Shown piece by piece: positions 1-5,881 of a DNA stretch of 64,000 nt. Numbering within the stretch: the stretch's first letter is position 1; the number at the start of each line of letters is the position of its first letter. This stretch comes from Lutibacter oricola (lineage in GTDB: Bacteria; Bacteroidota; Bacteroidia; Flavobacteriales; Flavobacteriaceae). A program made the position numbers and the translations under genes. The stretch spans positions 868,001 to 932,000 of the forward strand of contig NZ_FNNJ01000001.1 of assembly GCF_900106565.1 (NCBI RefSeq). Direction: 5' to 3'. Below the pieces are notes generated by a model. That model saw only the letters and a list, made by a program, of their open reading frames with translations. It did not search any database and was not told the origin of the DNA.

Positions 1-179
1 ATGGTTTTGATGAATATAACCCATTTGAATTAAAAAGATCAGCAGGTTTAGGTTTAAGAATATTTATGCCAGCCTTTGGTTTATTAGGTATAGATTTTGC
101 TCACGGGTTTGATGCAGTGCCTGGAACTACAGAAAAATCTGGTTGGCAAACACATTTCTATATAGGGCAACAATTTTGA
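1..179 (+). CDS. bamA: BamA-like outer membrane assembly factor, C-terminal fragment
   Basis: The window opens inside a reading frame (third base onward) that stops with TGA at 177-179. About 58 residues are visible. They contain the LKRSAGLGLRIFMPAFGLLGIDF stretch (shown here in part as AGLGLRIFMPAFG) and end in YIGQQF, with a terminal aromatic residue. This fits the last beta-strands of a BamA/Omp85 barrel, which inserts beta-barrel proteins into the outer membrane. The two OmpH/Skp-like genes immediately downstream are the usual partners of bamA in Bacteroidetes, which supports the call. The N-terminal POTRA domains lie outside the window. Confidence 0.85.
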   Translation, partial: GFDEYNPFELKRSAGLGLRIFMPAFGLLGIDFAHGFDAVPGTTEKSGWQTHFYIGQQF

Positions 180-212
180 TGGAAATGAGTTATATTTGTA
201 AACAAAAATAAA

Positions 213-229
213 TTGGCACGATTTTTTCT
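213..229 (+). promoter_or_regulatory. possible sigma-54-type promoter before the first OmpH gene
   Basis: TTGGCACG followed by ATTTTTTCT closely matches the sigma-54 consensus YTGGCACGrNNNTTGCW. The only departure is T for G in the -12 GC pair. The predicted start would lie only a few bases before the ATG at 245. A TATATTTG at 191-198 could instead be a housekeeping -7 element. This is inference from motif only. Confidence 0.35.
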
Positions 230-244
230 AAATAAATAATAGTC

Positions 245-1066
245 ATGACAAAGAAAGTTCTTTTAATTACAATAGTTTTAATATTGGGGTTTGCAGTTAA
301 CGCACAAAAGGCTCAAAGAATCGGTTATATTGATATGGATTATATTTTAGAAAATATTCCAGAGTATACCGAGGCTCAAGCTAAAATTAATGCAAAAGGT
401 ATTACTTGGCAAAGCAATATTGAAAAACAACAAAAAGAAATTGATGGTTTAATTGCTGAGCTAGAAAATGAAAAAGCGTTGTTAACAAAAGATTTAATTG
501 CCGAAAAAGAAGAAGATATTCAGATTAAAGAATTAGAATTAAAAAAATTACAATCTGCATACTTTGGAACAAAAGGAGATATTTATTTTTTGAGACAACA
601 ATTAGTTCAGCCAATACAAGATTTAGTTTTTAATGCAGTACAAGATATTGCAAAAAAAAGAAAATACGATTTTGTTTTAGATAAGTCAAGCGATTTAATA
701 ATGCTTTATACTAATAAATCTTTTGATATTAGCGATTTGGTAATTAATAGTATTACTAGAGCTAAAAAAACAAATGAAATTAAAAGTAAACAAGATAAAA
801 GAAAAGCAGATATTGAAGCCAAAAAGAATAAGGTTGTAGTTCCAAATGAGGCTTTACAGAAAAAAGTTTCAGATAGAGAAGCGAAACAATTAGAGTTGAA
901 GAAAAAAATTGAAGAGAAAAAAGCAGCTCAAATTAAAAAACGTGAAGAACTTAAAAAAGCAATAGAAGCTAAAAGATTAAAACGTATAAAAGAGATTGAA
1001 GATGCTAAAGCTGCAAAGCTTAAAAGAGCTCAGGAAATAGAAGAACAAAAAAAGGAAGAACAATAA
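245..1066 (+). CDS. OmpH/Skp family periplasmic chaperone, long form
   Basis: A 273-residue secreted protein with an N-terminal signal peptide (hydrophobic LLITIVLILGFAVNAQ). The mature start RIGYIDMDYILENIPEY is typical of the OmpH/Skp family, which holds unfolded outer-membrane proteins on their way to BamA. Residues about 50-110 are strongly coiled-coil. Unlike the usual 160-180 residue Skp, it has an extra C-terminal tail (about residues 180-273) that is almost entirely charged: repeated K/E-rich heptads ending in QEIEEQKKEEQ. The tail probably extends the coiled coil. It lies 66 bp after bamA and 24 bp before a second, normal-length paralogue, so the three are likely co-transcribed. The ATG start is chosen because the signal peptide follows directly. 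Confidence 0.88.
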   Translation: MTKKVLLITIVLILGFAVNAQKAQRIGYIDMDYILENIPEYTEAQAKINAKGITWQSNIEKQQKEIDGLIAELENEKALLTKDLIAEKEEDIQIKELELKKLQSAYFGTKGDIYFLRQQLVQPIQDLVFNAVQDIAKKRKYDFVLDKSSDLIMLYTNKSFDISDLVINSITRAKKTNEIKSKQDKRKADIEAKKNKVVVPNEALQKKVSDREAKQLELKKKIEEKKAAQIKKREELKKAIEAKRLKRIKEIEDAKAAKLKRAQEIEEQKKEEQ

Positions 1067-1090
1067 TTAATTTAAATAACTAGGAAAAAA

Positions 1091-1591
1091 ATGAAAAAAT
1101 TTAGAATTTTAGTATTAATAGCAATTGTAGCATTTGGTTTTAACACACTTCAAGCTCAAACAAAAGTAGGGCATATTAGTACTGATTTATTAATAAGTTT
1201 AATGCCTGAAACTAAAGCTTTAAACGCTGAATTAGAAAAGTTAAGTAAAACTTACGAAACAGAGTTAAAAGCTGAAAATGACAAGTTAGAAGCTAAATTA
1301 AAGAGATATGATGCAGAAGCTAAATCTCAAACTGATGAAGTAAACAAGCAAAGAAGTGTTGAAGTTCAACAAGATCAACAAAAATTATATCAATCTTCTC
1401 AAATTGCTCGTGAAGATATTGGTAAAAAGCGTGATGCTAAATTAAAGCCAATTTTAGAAAAAGCTAAAAAAGCTATTGACGAAGTTGCAACAGCAAATGG
1501 TTATACTTATGTTTTAGAAGCTTCTACATTAGTAGTAGCAAAAGGAACTGATTTATTACCTTTAGTAAAAGCAAAATTAGGTATTCAATAA
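1091..1591 (+). CDS. skp: OmpH/Skp family periplasmic chaperone
   Basis: A 166-residue protein with a signal peptide (ILVLIAIVAFGFNTLQAQ). The mature start KVGHISTDLLISLMPE is followed by a long helical hairpin rich in K, E and Q (about residues 40-125) and a C-terminal strand, YTYVLEASTLVVA. This is the standard length and layout of Skp/OmpH, a trimeric tentacle-like chaperone for outer-membrane proteins in the periplasm. It follows the long paralogue by 24 bp and ends just before an intrinsic terminator, so it is the last gene of the bamA unit. A role in BamA-dependent export is inferred from family and position. Confidence 0.9.
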   Translation: MKKFRILVLIAIVAFGFNTLQAQTKVGHISTDLLISLMPETKALNAELEKLSKTYETELKAENDKLEAKLKRYDAEAKSQTDEVNKQRSVEVQQDQQKLYQSSQIAREDIGKKRDAKLKPILEKAKKAIDEVATANGYTYVLEASTLVVAKGTDLLPLVKAKLGIQ

Positions 1592-1611
1592 TACTTTAAT
1601 TATATAAAATT

Positions 1612-1637
1612 AAAATCCCGCAATAGCGGGATTTTTT
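1612..1637 (+). terminator. intrinsic terminator after skp
   Basis: AAATCCCGC (1613-1621) pairs with GCGGGATTT (1626-1634) around an AATA loop and runs into a T tract. It closes the bamA-OmpH unit and separates it from murI. Confidence 0.9.
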
Positions 1638-1666
1638 ATACATTTATATTTCAAAAAAGATTAAAA

Positions 1667-2458
1667 GTGAATAATCAACCAATAGGCTTATTTGATTCAG
1701 GTATTGGAGGAACTTCAATTTGGAGAGAAGTTGTAAAGTTGTTACCAAACGAAAAAACAATTTATTTAGCAGATAGTAAAAATGCACCTTATGGAGCTAA
1801 ATCTGAAGATGAAATTGTTGCCCTTTGTGTTAAAAATACTGAATTGCTATTAAGTAAAGGTTGTAAGCTAATAATTGTAGCCTGCAATACAGCAACTACA
1901 AATGCAATAGATTATTTACGTAAAACATATAAAGTGCCTTTTATAGGTATTGAACCAGCTATAAAACCAGCAGCATTATTTAGTAAATCAAAAGCTGTAG
2001 GAATTTTAGCAACAAAAGGAACTTTAAGTAGTAAATTATTTGAAAAAACAGCAAAAGAGTACACAAAGAATATAACAACTATTGAACAAAATGGTGAGGG
2101 TTTAGTTGCTTTAATTGAAAGCGGTAAATTGGTTTCTTTAGAAACAAAAACGCTTTTAGAAAAGTATCTAAAGCCAATGTTAAGTTTTAATATAGATCAT
2201 CTGGTTTTGGGATGTACACATTATCCTTATTTAATACCTCAAATTAGAGAAATTGTAGGTGATAATGTTAGAATTATAGATTCGGGTGAAGCAGTAGCAA
2301 AACAAACAAAAGCTATTCTTAAAAAGTTTAATATTGAAGCTGTTTCTTCCGAAGAAAATAATTTACATCAGTTTTATATTAATATAAAAAAGAATGTTCT
2401 AGAAGGTATGTTAGCTGGTATTCCAAATAATTATTTGGTTGAAGAATTGAAATTTTAG
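1667..2458 (+). CDS. murI: glutamate racemase
   Basis: MurI interconverts L- and D-glutamate in the cytoplasm and supplies D-Glu for peptidoglycan. The 263-residue protein shows the family hallmarks: N-terminal IGLFDSGIGG with the catalytic-region Asp/Ser, ADSKNAPYG, the first catalytic Cys in VACNTATT (about residue 73) and the second in LGCTHYPYL (about residue 183). The length is normal. The start is GTG at 1667; no in-frame ATG precedes IGLFDSG, so GTG is preferred. The gene lies 30 bp after the skp terminator and converges on metK, with which it shares a bidirectional terminator. Confidence 0.95.
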   Translation: MNNQPIGLFDSGIGGTSIWREVVKLLPNEKTIYLADSKNAPYGAKSEDEIVALCVKNTELLLSKGCKLIIVACNTATTNAIDYLRKTYKVPFIGIEPAIKPAALFSKSKAVGILATKGTLSSKLFEKTAKEYTKNITTIEQNGEGLVALIESGKLVSLETKTLLEKYLKPMLSFNIDHLVLGCTHYPYLIPQIREIVGDNVRIIDSGEAVAKQTKAILKKFNIEAVSSEENNLHQFYINIKKNVLEGMLAGIPNNYLVEELKF

Positions 2459-2462
2459 CATT

Positions 2463-2498
2463 AAAAAAGCCCAATTGAAATTTCAATTGGGCTTTTTT
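2463..2498. terminator. bidirectional terminator between murI and metK
   Basis: A perfect 18-bp inverted repeat (AAAAAAGCCCAATTGAAA and its complement) with A and T tracts at either end. It can terminate both converging genes. Confidence 0.92.
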
Positions 2499-2515
2499 AT
2501 TAGTTTTAATACTAT

Positions 2516-3775
2516 TTATAATTTAAAAGCTTCTTTTACTTTAGAAACATAATCTAATTTTTCCCAAGTAAATAATTCAACTTCAATTGTTTTATCTTCA
2601 TTACCATTCATATTTTTAAATGTCTTGGTAACAATTTCATTTTTACGTCCCATATGTCCATAAGCAGCACTTTCTAAGTACATTGGTTGACGTAATTTTA
2701 AACGCTCTTCAATTGCTGAAGGTCTCATATCAAATATTGAAGAAACAATTTCTGCAATTTCTCCATCGGCTAAATCCACATTAGCAGTTCCGTAAGTGTT
2801 TACATAAATCCCCATAGGTTCTACAACTCCAATAGCGTAAGAAACCTGAATTAAAATTTCATCAGCAACACCTGCAGCAACTAAATTTTTAGCAATATGA
2901 CGTGTAGCATACGCAGCACTTCTATCTACTTTACTAGGATCTTTTCCTGAAAAAGCGCCACCACCGTGAGCTCCTTTTCCTCCGTAAGTATCAACAATAA
3001 TTTTTCTTCCGGTTAAACCGGTGTCACCGTGTGGTCCACCAATTACAAATTTACCAGTTGGATTTACGTGATATACTATATTATCATTAAATAAAGCTTG
3101 AATTGAAGCTGGTAATTTAGCAATTACACGTGGAATAAGAATGTTAATAATGTCGCTTTTAATTTTAGCTAACATTTCGTCATCATTTTCTAAAAACTGA
3201 TCGTGTTGTGTAGAAACAACAATATCCTTAATTCTAAAAGGTACGTTGTCATCTGTATACTCAATAGTTACTTGGCTTTTAGAATCTGGGCGTAAATAAG
3301 TTATTTCATTATTTTCTCTTCTTAATAAAGCAAGTTCTTCTAAAATTTTATGACTTAAATCTAAAGCTAAAGGCATAAAGTTTTCGGTTTCGTTGGTTGC
3401 ATAACCAAACATCATACCTTGGTCACCAGCACCTTGTTCTTCTTTAGTGTCTCTATCAACACCTTGATTTATATCTTGAGATTGCTCGTGAATTGCAGAA
3501 AATACTCCACAAGAATTTCCATCGAACATATATTCGCTTTTTGTGTAGCCAATTTTGTTAATTACATCTCTAGCTATTTTTTGAACATCTAAATATGTTT
3601 TAGACTTCACTTCACCTGCCAATACAACTTGTCCTGTAGTTACTAGTGTTTCACAAGCAACCTTAGAATCTTTATCAAATGCTAAAAAATTATCTACTAA
3701 AGCATCTGAAATTTGATCAGAAACTTTATCTGGGTGTCCTTCAGAAACAGATTCTGATGTAAATAAATACGACAT
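2516..3775 (-). CDS. metK: S-adenosylmethionine synthetase
   Basis: MetK makes S-adenosylmethionine from methionine and ATP. The 419-residue protein starts [19 protein letters not shown], the ATP/metal-binding N-terminus of the family. It carries [12 protein letters not shown] (adenine-binding loop) and [19 protein letters not shown] (phosphate-binding P-loop-like segment), with [18 protein letters not shown] between them. All three interleaved MAT domains appear complete. The length is slightly above that of the E. coli enzyme, which is usual for Bacteroidetes. Its 5' leader holds a SAM-II-type aptamer, so the product of the enzyme probably represses its own synthesis. It is divergent from metY, so the two Met genes share one intergenic control region. 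Confidence 0.97.
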   Translation of the reverse strand: MSYLFTSESVSEGHPDKVSDQISDALVDNFLAFDKDSKVACETLVTTGQVVLAGEVKSKTYLDVQKIARDVINKIGYTKSEYMFDGNSCGVFSAIHEQSQDINQGVDRDTKEEQGAGDQGMMFGYATNETENFMPLALDLSHKILEELALLRRENNEITYLRPDSKSQVTIEYTDDNVPFRIKDIVVSTQHDQFLENDDEMLAKIKSDIINILIPRVIAKLPASIQALFNDNIVYHVNPTGKFVIGGPHGDTGLTGRKIIVDTYGGKGAHGGGAFSGKDPSKVDRSAAYATRHIAKNLVAAGVADEILIQVSYAIGVVEPMGIYVNTYGTANVDLADGEIAEIVSSIFDMRPSAIEERLKLRQPMYLESAAYGHMGRKNEIVTKTFKNMNGNEDKTIEVELFTWEKLDYVSKVKEAFKL

Positions 3776-3846
3776 ATTTAATTTATTTTAATTATTACTG
3801 AAACGATAAGTTGACTGCATTGGTCGCTAAAAGAAGTAAAAAATTA

Positions 3847-3897
3847 CGCTTTAGCATTTTTTAACGAGGTTGCAATCAGTTCAAATCCTTCCTCTTA
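3847..3897 (-). promoter_or_regulatory. SAM-II riboswitch (metK leader)
   Basis: Read on the minus strand, the leader has GAGGAAG, GATTTGAAC, then TGATTGCAACCTCG, then AAAAAATGCTAAAGCG. The GAGG/CCTC pair can form the first helix, and the A-rich linker followed by ATGCTAAAG matches the SAM-II pseudoknot core as I remember it. SAM-II is known in alpha-proteobacteria and Bacteroidetes before Met genes. The aptamer begins close to the predicted transcript start and lies about 70 nt before the metK ATG. The class call rests on motif recall; a covariance-model search would settle it. Confidence 0.82.
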
Positions 3898-3910
3898 GAT
3901 TTTGAGCGTA

Positions 3911-3918
3911 CAAATTTA
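3911..3918 (-). promoter_or_regulatory. metK promoter -7 element
   Basis: TAAATTTG on the minus strand fits the Bacteroidetes TAnnTTTG element and lies about 14 nt before the SAM-II aptamer. No clear TTTG -33 element is visible upstream. Confidence 0.5.
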
Positions 3919-3968
3919 TAAATTCTATTTATATAAAAAATGTTTAATTGATTTTTTTATTGAAAATG

Positions 3969-3999
3969 TTTGGTTATTTAAATTTTGTCATTACATTTG
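3969..3999 (+). promoter_or_regulatory. promoter of the metY leader transcript
   Basis: TTTG (3969-3972), a 19-nt spacer and TACATTTG (3992-3999) are a good Bacteroidetes -33/-7 pair. Transcription would start around 4003-4006, just before the first leader peptide ATG at 4020. Confidence 0.7.
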
Positions 4000-4019
4000 T
4001 CGCAACAAAAAAAGTAAAA

Positions 4020-4088
4020 ATGAATACAATGTTTAAAAATATGCGTACTATGATGTGTAAAAATTACACCAGGAGAGCTATTGTTTAA
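4020..4088 (+). CDS. Met-rich leader peptide 1 of the metY attenuator
   Basis: A 22-codon open frame reading MNTMFKNMRTMMCKNYTRRAIV, then TAA. Five of the first 12 codons are ATG, and the run ends ATG ATG TGT (Met-Met-Cys). The frame starts about 15 nt after the predicted transcript start and is followed by an intrinsic terminator at 4111-4141. A short translated frame loaded with codons for the amino acid whose pathway gene lies downstream is the classic layout of ribosome-mediated attenuation (trp, his, thr leaders). From AGG at 4071, AGAGCT could pair, with a bulge, with AGCCTCT in the terminator arm as a weak antiterminator. No homologue is known to me, so function is inferred from layout. 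Confidence 0.7.
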   Translation: MNTMFKNMRTMMCKNYTRRAIV

Positions 4089-4110
4089 ATATTAGTAAAA
4101 TATAAAATAT

Positions 4111-4141
4111 AAAGCCTCTGAATTATCAGAGGTTTTTTTTT
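4111..4141 (+). terminator. attenuator terminator 1
   Basis: CCTCTGA (4115-4121) pairs with TCAGAGG (4126-4132) over an ATTA loop, followed by nine Ts. It lies 22 nt after the stop of leader peptide 1 and well before metY, so it must be passed for metY to be expressed from the upstream promoter. Confidence 0.88.
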
Positions 4142-4150
4142 AACAAAAAA

Positions 4151-4237
4151 ATGAAGAATTCAAGATTAAATATAATGCGTAAAACTATGTTAATGCGAAT
4201 GATGTGCATTGCAATGAGCAGGTATTACCTAAACTAA
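4151..4237 (+). CDS. Met-rich leader peptide 2 of the metY attenuator
   Basis: A 28-codon frame from ATG 4151: MKNSRLNIMRKTM, then LMRMMCIAMSRYYLN and TAA. Seven codons are ATG, most of them clustered, again with Met-Met-Cys (ATG ATG TGC at 4199-4207). Translation could also begin at the in-frame ATG 4175. The last codons (AGGTATTACC, 4220-4229) are the exact reverse complement of GGTAATACCT (4277-4286) in the loop and upper stem of the second terminator. A ribosome stalled at the Met-Met pair would leave this arm free to form an antiterminator; one reaching the stop codon would cover it. The Met-Met-Cys to AGG spacing (12 nt) is the same as in leader 1. Confidence 0.75.
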   Translation: MKNSRLNIMRKTMLMRMMCIAMSRYYLN

Positions 4238-4305
4238 ACGAACTAAAAAATCATTTTTATAGATTTAAGTCTCTTTGGTAATACCTAAACCAGAGAGACT
4301 TTTTT
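4220..4305 (+). promoter_or_regulatory. attenuator 2: antiterminator/terminator switch before metY
   Basis: Terminator form: AAGTCTCTTTGG (4267-4278) pairs with CCAGAGAGACTT (4290-4301), 12 bp with one G-U, then a T run. Antiterminator form: AGGTATTACC (4220-4229, inside leader peptide 2) pairs perfectly with GGTAATACCT (4277-4286). The two forms overlap at 4277-4278 and are topologically exclusive. The metY ATG follows 39 nt after the T run. Confidence 0.75.
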
Positions 4306-4343
4306 ATTTAAAATTAAAATCAAAAACATTAAAATATATTATT

Positions 4344-5621
4344 ATGAGTACTCAAAAAATTTCAACACAAGCTTTACACGCAGGACACGATACAAATTCA
4401 ACTTCAGGAACAAGAGCAGTTCCAATTTATCAATCTTCATCATATGTATTTAACGATACAGAGCACGCAGCAAATTTATTTTCATTGAAAGAATTAGGGT
4501 TTATTTATACTAGATTAAATAACCCAACAAATGATATTTTACAACAACGTTTAGCTGCTATTGAAGGTGGTGTTGGAGCCGTAGTTTTTGCTTCAGGAAC
4601 TTCTGCAATATCAACAGGGCTATTAACATTGTTAAAAGCTGGAGATCATATTGTGGCTTCAAGTAGTTTATATGGAGGTACATTTACGTTGTTAAGTGTT
4701 ACATTGCCAAGATTAGGTATTACAACTACGTTTGTAGACGCTTCAAATCCGGATAACTTTAAGGATGCGGTACAAGACAATACAAGAGCATTTTTTGTTG
4801 AATCTTTAGGAAATCCAAAATTAGATGTATTAGATCTAGAGGCAATTGCAGAACATTCTAAAGCGGCTAAAGTTCCTTTTATTGTAGATAATACTGTGGC
4901 AAGTCCAGCATTGTTAAATCCAATTAAACATGGGGCAAATTTAGTAATACACTCATTAACAAAATATATTGGAGGACAAGGAAATTCATTAGGTGGAGCA
5001 ATTATTGATGCTGGAACTTTTGATTGGGCAAATGGGAATTATCCTGAATTTACAGAGCCTTCAGCAGGTTACCACGGGTTAGTTTATAGCGAGGCTTTAG
5101 GAGCTGCAGCCTTTACTTTTAAATTAATATTAGAAGGTTTGCGTGATTTTGGTGGAGCATTAAGTCCATTCAATGCTTTTCAAATTATACAAGGTTTAGA
5201 AACATTACCAGTACGTATAAAACAACATAGTGCAAATGCGCTTGAATTAGCTGAGTGGTTAGAAAATAAAGAAGAAGTTGCTTGGGTAAATTATCCAGGA
5301 TTAGAAAGTAGTAAGTACAATGCATTAGCTAAAAAATATTTACCAAAAGGTCAAAGTGGATTGGTAACTTTTGGATTAAAAGGAGGTTTTGAAGCTGCAA
5401 AATCAGTTACAGATGCAACTAAAATATTTTCATTATTAGCAAATATTGGAGATACAAAATCACTAATAATTCATCCAGCAAGTACAACACATCAACAATT
5501 AACTGATGAACAACAAGAATCGAGTGGAGTAACAAAAGATTTAATAAGGCTGTCTGTAGGGCTTGAAGATATTGAAGATTTAAAAGCTGATTTAGAGGAA
5601 GCTTTTGCTTCATTAAAATAA
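4344..5621 (+). CDS. metY: O-acetylhomoserine aminocarboxypropyltransferase (sulfhydrylase)
   Basis: A PLP enzyme of the Cys/Met metabolism family that makes homocysteine directly from O-acetylhomoserine and sulfide. The 425-residue length, the N-terminal STQALHAGHD and the insertion around NGNYPEFTEPSAGYHGL identify the longer MetY/OAHS type rather than MetZ or MetB. The PLP lysine is K207 in HSLTKYIGGQGNSLGG; C-terminal IHPASTTHQQL binds substrate carboxylate in the family. The ATG at 4344 is chosen. A frame open further upstream would start with TTG inside the attenuator stem, which is unlikely. The gene follows two Met-leader attenuators and precedes a SAM-I riboswitch and the enzyme that makes its substrate. 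Confidence 0.94.
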   Translation: MSTQKISTQALHAGHDTNSTSGTRAVPIYQSSSYVFNDTEHAANLFSLKELGFIYTRLNNPTNDILQQRLAAIEGGVGAVVFASGTSAISTGLLTLLKAGDHIVASSSLYGGTFTLLSVTLPRLGITTTFVDASNPDNFKDAVQDNTRAFFVESLGNPKLDVLDLEAIAEHSKAAKVPFIVDNTVASPALLNPIKHGANLVIHSLTKYIGGQGNSLGGAIIDAGTFDWANGNYPEFTEPSAGYHGLVYSEALGAAAFTFKLILEGLRDFGGALSPFNAFQIIQGLETLPVRIKQHSANALELAEWLENKEEVAWVNYPGLESSKYNALAKKYLPKGQSGLVTFGLKGGFEAAKSVTDATKIFSLLANIGDTKSLIIHPASTTHQQLTDEQQESSGVTKDLIRLSVGLEDIEDLKADLEEAFASLK

Positions 5622-5636
5622 TTTATTTTAAAAAGT

Positions 5637-5668
5637 GTTGGTTGAGAAAAAATTAATGCGTTAATTTG
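5637..5668 (+). promoter_or_regulatory. promoter of the metX fusion leader
   Basis: GTTGG near 5637-5641 and TTAATTTG (5661-5668), separated by about 20 nt, approximate the -33/-7 pair. The same CGTTAATTTGC string precedes the second SAM-I riboswitch at 37957, which supports it as a real promoter element. Confidence 0.5.
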
Positions 5669-5697
5669 CGGTCGAGTTCATAAGCTTATTGAATATT

Positions 5698-5794
5698 GTT
5701 ATCAAGAAAGGCAGAGGGAATAGACCCTGTGAAGCCTTAGCAACCCTTTATCTTTAAAGAAGGTGCTAAATTCTACCCAATTTGGATAGATAAC
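5698..5794 (+). promoter_or_regulatory. SAM-I (S-box) riboswitch before the metX fusion
   Basis: P1 is GTTATC (5698-5703) with GATAAC (5789-5794). Inside are the S-box core blocks AAGAAAGGCAGAGGGA, CCCTGTGAAGCCTTAGCAACCC and AAGGTGCTAAATTCTACC (second block quoted as CTGTGAAGCC plus TTAGCAACCC). These match the SAM-I consensus, so expression should fall when S-adenosylmethionine is plentiful. It controls the aspartate-to-O-acetylhomoserine enzyme downstream. Confidence 0.93.
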
Positions 5795-5798
5795 TAAC

Positions 5799-5830
5799 AA
5801 AATTACAACTGTAATTTTCTGCATTTTTTT
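5799..5830 (+). terminator. candidate expression-platform terminator of the SAM-I riboswitch
   Basis: AAAATTAC (5799-5806) pairs with GTAATTTT (5811-5818) over an AACT loop, followed after five bases by seven Ts. It sits directly 3' of P1. The stem is short and AT-only, so termination strength is uncertain. Confidence 0.45.
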
Positions 5831-5881
5831 CTTAACAATAATTAATAATCAACTAAAATATAATAGTAGATATAATTATTA

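Noticed and set aside
4275-4343. N-terminal extension of metY from a TTG codon at 4275
   Set aside because: The TTG lies inside the attenuator terminator stem, the extra 23 residues do not resemble the family, and the ATG at 4344 leads directly into the conserved N-terminus.
5419-5613. Antisense open frame inside metY
   Set aside because: Low-complexity, Leu-rich translation on the opposite strand of a clear gene. It is a by-product of codon bias, as are similar antisense frames in the fusion gene, nirB and the nitrate reductase gene.
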